Source of the DNA: Novosphingobium sp. IK01
Lineage (GTDB): Bacteria; Pseudomonadota; Alphaproteobacteria; Sphingomonadales; Sphingomonadaceae
DNA length: 64,000 bases
NCBI RefSeq assembly: GCF_033242265.1
Contig: NZ_BTFW01000001.1
Coordinates: 1,240,001 to 1,304,000, forward strand
Reading direction: 5' to 3'
Notes under the pieces: model-generated
What the model saw: the letters and a program-made list of their open reading frames with translations, nothing else
Told to the model about the DNA's origin: nothing
The model's database searches: none
Shown here: positions 35,859-44,909 of the stretch, piece after piece
Numbering within the stretch: position 1 is the stretch's first letter
Layout: the number at the start of each line of letters is the position of its first letter
Translations under genes and position numbers: made by a program

Positions 35859-38120
35859 TCAGACGACCCTGCTCCAGGAGTCGAGCCGCGCCTGGTAATC
35901 GAGAAACATCACGTCAAATGGCTGTGGCTTACTCAGGTAGTACCCCTGGGCCTGATCACACCCCAAGGACGCCAAAAGGCGGAATGTCGCCTGATCCTCG
36001 ATCCCTTCTGCCACAACCCTCTGCCCTAAGGCATGGGCCAAACTTATCGTGCTACTGACAATTGCACGATCACGCTCGCTTGTCAGGAGACGCGAAACAA
36101 AACGGCGGTCGATCTTGAGCTCATCGCTAGGAAGATCAGCCAGGTAGGCCAAGCTTGCCTCTCCCGTTCCAAAATCATCGATCGAGAGCCGGAAACCCAA
36201 CTCTCGCAACAAGCTCAGATTATGCACCGCCTCAGCACGATCAACCAGACTGGATGTTTCCGTGATTTCAATGGTCAACAAGCATGGATCGATCCCGCGG
36301 CGCGTGACAATTTCACGGAAGTTGCCAACCAGATCGGATTTTCCAACCATCTGGGCTGACAGGTTGATGCTCATCTGGAAACGAGGCCCCAAGGCATTCA
36401 CGGCCTGCGCTGCCGTAATTGCCTCTTCCAGCACCCAGTACGTCAGCGCATCGATGCGTCCGGCCCGCTCGGCCTGAAGGATGAACTGATCTGGCGGGAT
36501 GAAGCCACGTGTCGGATGATTCCAGCGAATGAGCGCTTCGGCCCCTGAAATCCGCTCTCCATGGAAATCCCACTGCGGTTGATAGGCCAGCCAGATATCG
36601 CCATTGCGCAGCCCTTCATCGATACGCGCATGAAGCGAGAGCTCCCAGGGCGCCTCAGCCAGACGATGCGCCTCGAAGACCTCCACAGCACGCCCACTGC
36701 TCAGGGCATCATTGGCGCTGGCCAGCGCCGAGTTGACACGCGTAAGCGGATCAATGCCTTCGTTACGGTCGAGGCCGAAGTGGATGTTGGTGTCGAAAGT
36801 ATGCCCACCAACTTGCAAAGGCGCAGAGAACAACGCCCGCAGCCCTTCCAGGTGGCTCAATTGGACATCGATTGGCCGGGCCTCTTCACACCAGCCAAAA
36901 TGCCCACCGTCACCATGATATATCTGAGTCGCGCCCGACCCGACAGACAAACGGCGTGCAATCTGCTTGGCACACTCCTCGTGAAGCTCCCTGGGCAGCG
37001 TCGCCAGAATTTCTTCATAGCGAGCCACCACCGCGACAATCACATCGTACCCACCTGACATCTTCCCGGAAGAAAAGGCAACGAAGTTGGGAAGCCCGGA
37101 CAGACTCGTCTGCTGAATGCGCCGCGTTCTGCGACGCCACAGCCTGATAGAGCCATAACTCATAAGATAAATGATAGCTTCTTCAGGCGGAAGTACAATG
37201 CCCAGAAACCTTACTTCTACAGGCGTAAAAACAACAACTGCAAAAATTAACAGGTATAAAAAAACCCTTCGCAACCTGGAATTCATGCCTTGTGCAAAAG
37301 CGGTCACAAGAACCGCCAAAAGCAGAAGCGGTATAAATGTCAGATTGATGTTCAACCCGCGAGACAGCGCCTCAGCACCAGCGATATCATGCGCGACAGG
37401 CGGACTGATCCTGTGCCCGAAATAACGCATCGGCGTGACGCCATTGGACGAGGTAACGATGACCGTCCTGCCAGACAGGATGGAAGAACCGAGATTCCCT
37501 TCAAGGAACGATTTTGCGGAAATCGTCGGTATAGACTCTGGGTCTACGGAAAAGTCTGGATAGTAGTTTCCATCAGACTTTGGCTTGATATTGGCCAATG
37601 CAACGGAAAGAGTGCTATATTTCTTCCCGTCCAAATTTACAGAATAGGGCGCAGAAACAACAGCGTGAATGAAATTATCATTCCACGACGAAACATACAC
37701 CTTATGAGAACCAAAAATTTCCGATGTCGGGATTTTTATAGAAGATGAATCGTGCGTATTCATTTCACTTGAACGCACGACAAAGCCGATATCATCACCA
37801 TAGCTGTCGACAGCCCGCTTCAAGCGGGTGTCACCTTGCGGATCGATTCCATATGGAACCCGCATATCCACAAATACACGCCGGGGCATCTGGCGACGAA
37901 TGCTTTCAAGGATTTTGGCTTCGCCCGCTGAATCGAGATCACCTGCGGCATCAACCGACACCACCACAATCGACGAGGGCGCTGATCGACTGATCAGGGT
38001 ATAGGCGGTATTCCAGTAAATGTGGGCGATAGCCTCGGCGAAACCCAATGGCCAGGCAGGCCAAAGCGCGAGGCTTAGCAGCAGCGATATTCCGATCGGG
38101 GATCGCAAGAAAGTTCGCAT
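35859..38120 (-). CDS. CHASE2-domain EAL phosphodiesterase with degenerate GGDEF
   Basis: Membrane c-di-GMP protein, 753 aa from ATG 38120 (the GTG at 38132 is less likely). Order: N-terminal helix; extracytoplasmic CHASE2-like sensor (about 35-250, with VVVVSVDAAGDLDSAG); three C-terminal helices of the sensor (LTFIPLLLLAVLVTAFA and following); a degenerate GGDEF region (YHGDGGHFGWC instead of GGDEF, near 400); and a complete EAL domain with GAEALIRWNHP, INLSAQM, EITETS, SIDDFGTGEASLAYL, LKIDRRFV and VVAEGIED. The EAL residues needed for c-di-GMP hydrolysis are present. Base composition is less GC-rich than its neighbours. It lies next to the EPS locus. Confidence 0.9.
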   Translation of the reverse strand: MRTFLRSPIGISLLLSLALWPAWPLGFAEAIAHIYWNTAYTLISRSAPSSIVVVSVDAAGDLDSAGEAKILESIRRQMPRRVFVDMRVPYGIDPQGDTRLKRAVDSYGDDIGFVVRSSEMNTHDSSSIKIPTSEIFGSHKVYVSSWNDNFIHAVVSAPYSVNLDGKKYSTLSVALANIKPKSDGNYYPDFSVDPESIPTISAKSFLEGNLGSSILSGRTVIVTSSNGVTPMRYFGHRISPPVAHDIAGAEALSRGLNINLTFIPLLLLAVLVTAFAQGMNSRLRRVFLYLLIFAVVVFTPVEVRFLGIVLPPEEAIIYLMSYGSIRLWRRRTRRIQQTSLSGLPNFVAFSSGKMSGGYDVIVAVVARYEEILATLPRELHEECAKQIARRLSVGSGATQIYHGDGGHFGWCEEARPIDVQLSHLEGLRALFSAPLQVGGHTFDTNIHFGLDRNEGIDPLTRVNSALASANDALSSGRAVEVFEAHRLAEAPWELSLHARIDEGLRNGDIWLAYQPQWDFHGERISGAEALIRWNHPTRGFIPPDQFILQAERAGRIDALTYWVLEEAITAAQAVNALGPRFQMSINLSAQMVGKSDLVGNFREIVTRRGIDPCLLTIEITETSSLVDRAEAVHNLSLLRELGFRLSIDDFGTGEASLAYLADLPSDELKIDRRFVSRLLTSERDRAIVSSTISLAHALGQRVVAEGIEDQATFRLLASLGCDQAQGYYLSKPQPFDVMFLDYQARLDSWSRVV

Positions 38121-38222
38121 GGACCGTCGCACAGTGGATTACACCATAGGCTTAGTCCAAAATGGTTTAGATCACCTTACCGTTACCCATTGGGTGCAAC
38201 GGGAGCCCGGATATCCGCCATT

Positions 38223-40127
38223 TCAGGCCGCCAGCGATGGGTCCAGACGGGCCAAACTGCGGTCCAGCATCAGCAATTGCCACAGGATACGGCTGTTGTC
38301 GGCGCGGCCTGCGATATGGGATTCGGCCAGGGCAACCATGTGGCCTGCCTCGAACCAGCCCGTGCGGGCGAGCGTGCCGCCGCTGGCCACGGCGCGGGCC
38401 TGCTGGGCCAGTGGGCCGCGCAGCCAGGCGGCGATGGGGGTGACGAAGCCCATCTTGGGGCGGAACAGCACGTCGTCAGGCAAGTAGCGGCGCATGGTCT
38501 GCTTCATCAGCCATTTGCCGGTGGCGCCGTGGACGCGCATGCTTTCGGGCAGGCGCGTGGCGAATTCGACCAGGCGATGGTCGAGCAGGGGCTCGCGCGC
38601 TTCGAGGCTGACGGCCATGCTCGTGCGGTCGACCTTAGTCAGGATGTCGCCGGGCAAGGTGAACGTGAGGTCGGCATATTGGGCGCGGTCGAGGCCGCTG
38701 CGAGCCGGGGCCTCGCGCATCAGGGCGAGCAGGGGCTGTTCGGCGCGATAGGCGCCGCGCAGTGCCAGAAAATCGGGCGAATAGAGGCGCTCGCGCCCCT
38801 CGGGCGCGGTGACTGCGAGGGCGCGCGCATAGCCGAGGTCGCCATCCTGCGCGAGCGCGAGGAACGTCGCCTTGGCCCGCAGGGGGCGCGGCGCCCAGTC
38901 GGCCTTGGGATAGAGGCGCCCGAGCGTGCCGAACAGGGGCCCGCGCAAGGATTGGGGGACAAGCGCACGCACCTGTTCCTCGCGGTGGTGGAAGACCTGA
39001 CGGCGATAGCCGGCAAAGGCCTCGTCCGCGCCGTCGCCCGAGAGGGCCACCGTCACATGTTCGCGGGCCAGTTCGCACACCCGCAAGGTCGGCAGGGCCG
39101 AGGCATCGGCGAAAGGCTCGTCGAACAGGCCAACGAGGCGATCGATCAGCTGGAAATCGTCGGACGAGACCATGCGCTCGTGGTGGTCGGTGCCATAGCG
39201 GCGCGCGACTTGTGCGGCCCAGCCGGTTTCGTCCAGCCCGGCCACGTCGAAGCCGATCGCACAAGTCTTGACCGGATCGGCGCTGGCCTCGGCCATCAGG
39301 GCCACGACGGTCGAACTGTCGACCCCGCCCGACAGGAAGGCCCCCAGCGGCACGTCGGCAGCCATGCGCGAGGTGACCGCCTTGCGCAGGCGGTGGAGTA
39401 GATGGGCTTCGAGGTCGCGCTCGCTCGCCGTGTCGCGCTCGGCGAACGAGACCTGCCACCAGCGGACGGGCGACGGCGGGGGCGCATCGTGGCGCAGCAG
39501 GCGATAATGACCCGCGCCCAGCTTCTCCACGCCTGCAAAAATCGAGCGGTGATCGGGGACGAAGCCCCAGGCCAGATAGTCTTCCACCGCCAGCGGATCG
39601 AGCGTCCGCCGCAGCATCGGATGGGCCATCAACTGCTTGAGTTCGGACCCGAAAATCACGCTGCCATCGGCCAGCGTGGCCATGTGGAGCGGCTTGACCC
39701 CGAACCTGTCGCGCGCCAGCAGCAGGGTGCGCGCGCGCAAGTCGTAGAGCGCGAAGGCGAACATGCCGTTGAACCGCGCGAGGCAATCGAGGCCCCAGTG
39801 CTGCCACGCGGCAAGGATCACCTCGCTGTCGCCATCGGTGTGGAACTGCGCGCCCAGAGCCTGCAATTCACGGCGAAGCTCGCGGTAATTGTAGATCTCG
39901 CCATTGAAGACCAGCATGGCCGAGCCATCGGTGCTGGCCATCGGCTGGGGCGATCCGGCAAGGTCGATGATCGAGAGGCGGCGATGGCCAAGGCCCACGC
40001 CCGGCGCGGTCCAGATTCCCTCCCCGTCGGGTCCGCGATGGGCGATCACGTCGCCCATGGCCTGAAGCCGGGCTGGATCGACCGGTTTCATCCCCTGGGT
40101 ATGGAAAATGCCCGCAATGCCACACAT
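38223..40127 (-). CDS. asnB: XrtA-associated amidotransferase (asparagine synthase type)
   Basis: Glutamine-dependent asparagine-synthase-like enzyme, 634 aa, cytoplasmic; exosortase A clusters usually carry one. The N-terminal glutaminase has catalytic Cys2 (MCGIAGIFH) and HRGPDGEG, the synthetase domain has the PP-loop LSGGVDSSTVV (about residue 265) and SGDGADEAFAGYRR. Product likely aminates a sugar or other EPS precursor. It is the last gene of the minus-strand block, ten bases after xrtA. Confidence 0.92.
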   Translation of the reverse strand: MCGIAGIFHTQGMKPVDPARLQAMGDVIAHRGPDGEGIWTAPGVGLGHRRLSIIDLAGSPQPMASTDGSAMLVFNGEIYNYRELRRELQALGAQFHTDGDSEVILAAWQHWGLDCLARFNGMFAFALYDLRARTLLLARDRFGVKPLHMATLADGSVIFGSELKQLMAHPMLRRTLDPLAVEDYLAWGFVPDHRSIFAGVEKLGAGHYRLLRHDAPPPSPVRWWQVSFAERDTASERDLEAHLLHRLRKAVTSRMAADVPLGAFLSGGVDSSTVVALMAEASADPVKTCAIGFDVAGLDETGWAAQVARRYGTDHHERMVSSDDFQLIDRLVGLFDEPFADASALPTLRVCELAREHVTVALSGDGADEAFAGYRRQVFHHREEQVRALVPQSLRGPLFGTLGRLYPKADWAPRPLRAKATFLALAQDGDLGYARALAVTAPEGRERLYSPDFLALRGAYRAEQPLLALMREAPARSGLDRAQYADLTFTLPGDILTKVDRTSMAVSLEAREPLLDHRLVEFATRLPESMRVHGATGKWLMKQTMRRYLPDDVLFRPKMGFVTPIAAWLRGPLAQQARAVASGGTLARTGWFEAGHMVALAESHIAGRADNSRILWQLLMLDRSLARLDPSLAA

Positions 40128-40137
40128 GGCCTTGATC

Positions 40138-41679
40138 TTACTCCTTTACGCCCGAAGAAACAGCATCAATCCACGGGCCCAGCGGCCCGAGCGCGGCCAC
40201 GAAGGCCGCAACGCCCTGCGCAGGATCGTCGGCGTCGGACGACACGATCAGGGTGGCCGTGGGCCGTGCGCGCAGCAAGAGGCGGTCGGCCATGGTCCAC
40301 AGTTTGAGGCGGGCATTGCTGCTGCCCAGCCAGGCCGCAGTGCCCTGCCCCTGACGATACCAGGTGACCGTCAGGCGATGGACCGGGCCCGGCGCCTGAA
40401 TCATCTGGGCCTCGCCCCCGGCAATCGGCGCGGCGGACATTTCCCAGGCCCAGCCACTGTCAGGCGGCAAGGCGCCTTCGCCAAAACCACCCGCCTCGCG
40501 CCCTTCGCCCTGCCCGGCATAGAGCGCAAAAGAAACGTCGACGACATGGCCCTGTCCATCGGCATAACGGCCCAGCAGGCGATGATCGGCCCCGCTGTGG
40601 CGCGGTTGCCATGGCCAGCGTGGCGGCTCGGCCACGCGGTGCCAGCCGGGCACTGTGGGAAGGTCGATCCGCGCAGGCAGCGGAGCCGCCAGGCGATTGG
40701 CCGCCGCGCCCCAGCCGATACAGGCCAGCGCCACAGCCGCGACGAGGCCGAGCGCCACGCGCGCATCGATCCTGAGCCTTGCCAGCCCTGCAAGGCGCGC
40801 ATCGGCCAGAATCGCCCCGGCGTCGATCGGGCATTCCTCGCGCGGGCGGTCGAAGAAACGCCAGCCCGCCAGCATGGTCAGCACCATGACCACCGCGAAG
40901 AAAATCCAGCCATAGAAGATGTGATCGAACCCGGCGGCAAAGGCGATCCCCCGCCAGCCCGCGATCACGATGGTCCCCCAGGCGCGCACCCCGTTGGCGA
41001 GGATCGGGACGACGAGGCTGAGCGCCATGAAGGCCACGCGGCGCGGCCACGAACGGAAGCAGACCTGACAGACGAGCACGCCATAGGCGATCATCGCGAT
41101 CAGGAATTTCACCCCCGAGCAGGCCTCGGCCACCTTGAAATAGCCCGCCGGGACCGTGATGAACACGCCGTCGAGCGTGGCGGGAATGCCCGCAAGGTGC
41201 AGCAGGACCATGACGATCCGCGCCGTCACCGTCTGGAGCGCGGGGATCAGTTCATCGCCGAAGGGCACGAGGAACAGCATGTAGGCGAGCGGAAACAGCA
41301 GCCCGGCCCCGACCCTTGGCCCCAGCAGCGCGAGCAGGCTGGCCTGAAACATCAGCACCACCGCCGTCTGCGTGACGAGCGCCACCCCGGCAAAATCGCC
41401 CAGAACCCACAGGAACCCGGCCCCGGCAAACAGCACGAGGCCCGGCCACCAGCCTTGCGGCGGCAGCGCCAGCACCGCCCTTGCCCGCAAGCTCACCAGC
41501 CAGACGAGGATCGCGGGGACGAGCAGGATGTGGTTGTAGGTCGAACTGTCCCACCACTGCCCGGCCATCGCCCGCCAGTCGCCAAAGAACAGGGCGATCA
41601 GCGCCAGCCAGCATAGCCCAAGGCGTACAAGCGGGCCGCGCCATGAGGATGGAAGAAAGAGCGAGCCCCCCTCAGGCAA
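40138..41679 (-). CDS. xrtA: exosortase A fused to an EpsI domain
   Basis: Membrane cysteine protease-like sorting enzyme that recognises PEP-CTERM signals. About 513 aa if read from TTG 41679, which overlaps the glycosyltransferase stop; no ATG lies in the right place. Eight helices are followed by the catalytic Cys in AEACSGVKF (about 186), Arg in ANGVRAWG (about 231) and His in FDHIFYGW (about 251). After about residue 320 a soluble EpsI-type domain with IDLPTVPGWHRVAEPPRWPWQPRHSG follows in the same frame. Start is uncertain; identity is strong. Confidence 0.9.
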   Translation of the reverse strand: MPEGGSLFLPSSWRGPLVRLGLCWLALIALFFGDWRAMAGQWWDSSTYNHILLVPAILVWLVSLRARAVLALPPQGWWPGLVLFAGAGFLWVLGDFAGVALVTQTAVVLMFQASLLALLGPRVGAGLLFPLAYMLFLVPFGDELIPALQTVTARIVMVLLHLAGIPATLDGVFITVPAGYFKVAEACSGVKFLIAMIAYGVLVCQVCFRSWPRRVAFMALSLVVPILANGVRAWGTIVIAGWRGIAFAAGFDHIFYGWIFFAVVMVLTMLAGWRFFDRPREECPIDAGAILADARLAGLARLRIDARVALGLVAAVALACIGWGAAANRLAAPLPARIDLPTVPGWHRVAEPPRWPWQPRHSGADHRLLGRYADGQGHVVDVSFALYAGQGEGREAGGFGEGALPPDSGWAWEMSAAPIAGGEAQMIQAPGPVHRLTVTWYRQGQGTAAWLGSSNARLKLWTMADRLLLRARPTATLIVSSDADDPAQGVAAFVAALGPLGPWIDAVSSGVKE

Positions 41680-42886
41680 GACCGAAACCCAGCAATTGGG
41701 GCAGCGGGGCGAGCATCCGGTCCCAGCCATAGCGTTCGCACACCAGCGCGCGGGCCGCGCGGCCCATGGCCTGACCCCGGCGCGGATCGGACAGCAGGCG
41801 CACGACCCGCGCGGCCAGTTCTTCCGAGGCAATCGGCGAGAGCGCGAAATGGGTGCCGTCGCTCCCGGCAAGGCCGGTTGCCGCCTGCGGGCTGAGCAGG
41901 ACCGGGCGGCCCATCGCCATGGCTTCGAGAACCTTGTTCTGCACCCCGCGCGCCAGCGCCAGCGGGGCCACGACCAGATCGGCCCCGGCCAGCCACGGGC
42001 GCACATCGGGGACGGCGCCGGTCACCCGCACGCCGTTTTCGCCATCGAGCGCGCAGACGCTGCGGGCAGGCGCGCGGCCCACCACGTTGAACTGCGCCGC
42101 CGGAAAGCGCCCGCGAACCAGCGGCATGACATGGCGGGCAAAATGGATCGCCGCCTCGACATTGGGGGGATAGTCCATCTGCCCGGTGAACACGATCTGC
42201 GGCCCGGCGCTTGTCATCTCAGGCGCAGGGGCAACGCCGGCAGGATCGAACAGGGCGGTGTCGATGCCGTTGCCCATCGCGCGCACGTCGCACTGCGCGG
42301 CGCGGCGCGGGCCCAGCCGGGCGCGGAACAGCGCGGCTTCCTCCTCGCTCACGAACAGGCTCGTCGTCGCGCGGCGGGCAACGCGCGCCTCGAACCGGCG
42401 CAGGAGCCAAGCCTCGCGCATGTAGGCAGGCGCGGCGGGTGTCGGGCGGCGCGCATATTGGGCGAACTTGGCCGAATCGACATCGACGAAATCCATCACC
42501 ACCCGCCCGGCAAAGCGCGCAGGCACATAGCGCGCCATTTGCCCTGAAAAGACGTAGATCGCGCTGATCGGGCGCTCGGCCAGAACCTTGCGGACATAGC
42601 GCGCCAGACGTCCGCTCGCAAAGGCGGTGAGGCTGAGCGGTTGTCCCGTGACCAGCGCGACAAGGCCCGCGCCCACCAGCGAGGCGCGGCGGCGGACGAG
42701 GCAATGGCTGGCGGCCAGTGCTGCCAGTTCGCCCTCGTGGGCCATATCGTCGGCATTGTCGGCCAGACAGGCGACATGGACCGGCGCCATGGCGGCCAGC
42801 GCGCGCAGGACATGGTGCGAGCGGATCTTGTCGCCCCGGTCGGGCGGGAACGGGATGCGGTGGGCGAGGAACAGGATTTCGCTCAT
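41672..42886 (-). CDS. XrtA-system glycosyltransferase (TIGR03087-like, GT4-type)
   Basis: 404-aa glycosyltransferase, MSEILFLAHRIPFPPDRGDKIRSHH at the start, with the donor-binding C-terminal half MDYPPNVEAAIHFARHVMPLVRGRFPAAQFNVVGRAP and GVQNKVLEAMAMGRPVLLSPQAATGL (Glu near 315). Starts five bases after the FemAB-like stop; 3' end overlaps the XrtA start. Likely adds a sugar to the EPS repeat unit; donor unknown. Confidence 0.92.
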   Translation of the reverse strand: MSEILFLAHRIPFPPDRGDKIRSHHVLRALAAMAPVHVACLADNADDMAHEGELAALAASHCLVRRRASLVGAGLVALVTGQPLSLTAFASGRLARYVRKVLAERPISAIYVFSGQMARYVPARFAGRVVMDFVDVDSAKFAQYARRPTPAAPAYMREAWLLRRFEARVARRATTSLFVSEEEAALFRARLGPRRAAQCDVRAMGNGIDTALFDPAGVAPAPEMTSAGPQIVFTGQMDYPPNVEAAIHFARHVMPLVRGRFPAAQFNVVGRAPARSVCALDGENGVRVTGAVPDVRPWLAGADLVVAPLALARGVQNKVLEAMAMGRPVLLSPQAATGLAGSDGTHFALSPIASEELAARVVRLLSDPRRGQAMGRAARALVCERYGWDRMLAPLPQLLGFGLA

Positions 42887-42891
42887 GACGC

Positions 42892-43953
42892 TCAGGCCAG
42901 ACCCCGCGCGATGAACGGCCCGAGCAGGTTGGCGAGCGGCAGGGGCAGTTTTTGCCAGGCGCGGATGCGGGCCTGATAACGCGGGCTGCGCGGATCGACA
43001 TCGCGCGGCTGCGCGCCATCGGCCGTCCAGTGGGCATAAGCCAGCGGCTCGGGCGTGAAGCCCCAGTTGCGCTTGAAGTGATAGGCGCCTGAATCGAGCT
43101 TGGAGCGCCCGAAATCGAAACGGTCGGCCCCGCGCCGCCGTGCATGGTTCATCAGCGCGTGATACATCACGTCGTTGGCGCGCAAGGCCCGCGCCGCCTG
43201 CACGCCCCCGCCCCAATAGGGCATGACCGCGCCGCGATGGTAGAGACTGAGCACGCTGGCGACGGGTTCCCCCTCGTGCAGGACGGTCAGGATGTCGGCA
43301 CTCTCGCCCATGCGGGCGAGCACTTCGCGGAACAGGCGGCGGGGAAAGACCGGGGTGCCCAGATTGCGCACCGATTCGCTGTAGACGCGATAGTGCCAGT
43401 CCTGATCCTGCGCGCTGGTGCCGGTGCGCACGGTCAGGGCCTGCCCCAGCCCCTTGCGCAGTTCGGCGCGCTGCTTGCGCGGGACGGCCAGAAGCTGGGC
43501 CTCGTCGTCGGCGGCCAAGGGGCGAACGAAACCGGCGTGGCTGTCGCGCTTTATGTGCCAGCCAGCGGTCTCGGGCAGAATGCCGCCGCGCAGTTCGATG
43601 GTCGGGCTGCGCAAGCCTGATGCGAGGGCCTGTGCGGCCTGAGCCAGTGCGGGCGCTGCCGCCGGATCGCCGATGATCCCCCCTCCCACAGCAAAGCCGG
43701 TCGAGACGAGCGCGCGCCCGAACAGCAGCGAGGACACCGCATGGAGCGGCAGCGCGGCGACGATCACCCCAGCCTGCTCGGCCAGCAGCAGGCGCGTGGC
43801 ATGGCCGCTGGCCGCGCTGATCGCGTCGAGCCAGGCGGGCTCGTGAAACACGCTGGCCCCGCTTTCCCCGGCCAGAAAGCGGGCATAGGCGGCGCTGTCG
43901 GCAGGCCCGGCCTCGCGCACTTGCGGCGGTTCGAGGCGGAACGGCGCGTTCAT
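42892..43953 (-). CDS. FemAB-like acyltransferase of the XrtA system
   Basis: 353-aa GNAT/FemAB-fold protein. N-terminal SVFHEPAWLDAISAASGHATRLLLAE and C-terminal YWGGGVQAARALRANDVMYHALMNHARRRGADRFDFGRSKLDSGAYHFKRNWGF are family features of the exosortase-associated FemAB proteins. ATG overlaps the deacetylase TGA by four bases. FemAB enzymes use aminoacyl-tRNA in peptidoglycan; here the acceptor could be an EPS sugar. Confidence 0.9.
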   Translation of the reverse strand: MNAPFRLEPPQVREAGPADSAAYARFLAGESGASVFHEPAWLDAISAASGHATRLLLAEQAGVIVAALPLHAVSSLLFGRALVSTGFAVGGGIIGDPAAAPALAQAAQALASGLRSPTIELRGGILPETAGWHIKRDSHAGFVRPLAADDEAQLLAVPRKQRAELRKGLGQALTVRTGTSAQDQDWHYRVYSESVRNLGTPVFPRRLFREVLARMGESADILTVLHEGEPVASVLSLYHRGAVMPYWGGGVQAARALRANDVMYHALMNHARRRGADRFDFGRSKLDSGAYHFKRNWGFTPEPLAYAHWTADGAQPRDVDPRSPRYQARIRAWQKLPLPLANLLGPFIARGLA

Positions 43954-44837
43954 GCCGCGACCTGCGCTTGCGCGTCGAGGCGGGCGGCCTCGCGCGCGGC
44001 GACCGCCGCCATCGGCTCCCATGCAAAATCGCGGACCACGCGCGCCAGCTTGGGGGCCATCGCCGCCAGCCGCGAATAGTGGCGCAGGCGCGAGCGCAAC
44101 GGAGCATCGCTGCGGCGCGGCTGGTCGGGGTCGATCTCCCACGGGTGGAAATAGAACGCCGCCGGGCGGCCTTGCGCGTTGACTTGCGCAATTGCCCAGC
44201 GCGAAAAGGCATAAGGCAGCAGGCGGAAGAAACCCCCGCCCCCTGCCGCCAGCCGCCGCCCTGCGAGCAGCGCGGTCGTCACCGGAATTTCGACCAGCGG
44301 CGCATCGGCCAAGGGGCGAAAGGCAAAGCGCGGCGCCTCAGGCCAGCCATAGTGATCGTGGACCACCGGGGCGACGCTGGAGGAATAGGCATAGCCTGCC
44401 TGCGCCAGCACGCGGTGCGCCCAGGGCGTGCGCGCGTCGATCGAGAAGCTGGGCGCGCGATAGCCGGTCACGCGCTGGCCGCTGGCCTGTTCGAGCGCAT
44501 CGCGCGCACGGGCCAGATCGGCGGCAAAGCGCGCGGCATCGAGCGTGAAGACGCGGGCATGGTCCCAGCCGTGGCTGGCGATCTCGTGCCCGGCCTGCGC
44601 GATGCGCGCGATCAGGCGCGGGTGGCGCTGCGCCACCCAGCCGAGCGTGAAAAACGTGGCCTTGACCCCTGCCCCGTCAAACAGCGCCAAAATCGCCTCG
44701 ACATTGCGTTCGACGCGCGATTCCAGCCCGTCCCAGTCGGCGCGGTCGATCACGCGCTCGAAAGCGCCGACCTGAAACCACTCCTCGACATCGACGGACA
44801 GGCCGTTCAGCACGGGTTGGGCCGATACAACAGGCAT
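43950..44837 (-). CDS. XrtA-system polysaccharide deacetylase
   Basis: Carbohydrate esterase 4-type deacetylase, 295 aa, no signal peptide seen. Motifs: SVDVEEWFQVG (catalytic Asp, residue 16), HEIASHGWDHARVF (metal-binding His pair) and GYRAPSFSIDARTPW. The acceptor is probably an N-acetyl group in the EPS. Overlaps FemAB, spaced about 70 bases from the ATPase gene stop at 44910. Confidence 0.93.
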   Translation of the reverse strand: MPVVSAQPVLNGLSVDVEEWFQVGAFERVIDRADWDGLESRVERNVEAILALFDGAGVKATFFTLGWVAQRHPRLIARIAQAGHEIASHGWDHARVFTLDAARFAADLARARDALEQASGQRVTGYRAPSFSIDARTPWAHRVLAQAGYAYSSSVAPVVHDHYGWPEAPRFAFRPLADAPLVEIPVTTALLAGRRLAAGGGGFFRLLPYAFSRWAIAQVNAQGRPAAFYFHPWEIDPDQPRRSDAPLRSRLRHYSRLAAMAPKLARVVRDFAWEPMAAVAAREAARLDAQAQVAA

Positions 44838-44909
44838 GACAACAAAAGCCCCTCAGGCAGGCCAGACAATCGGCAGGCGGGACAACAGGCAGGCGAGCGG
44901 AAAGAACGG

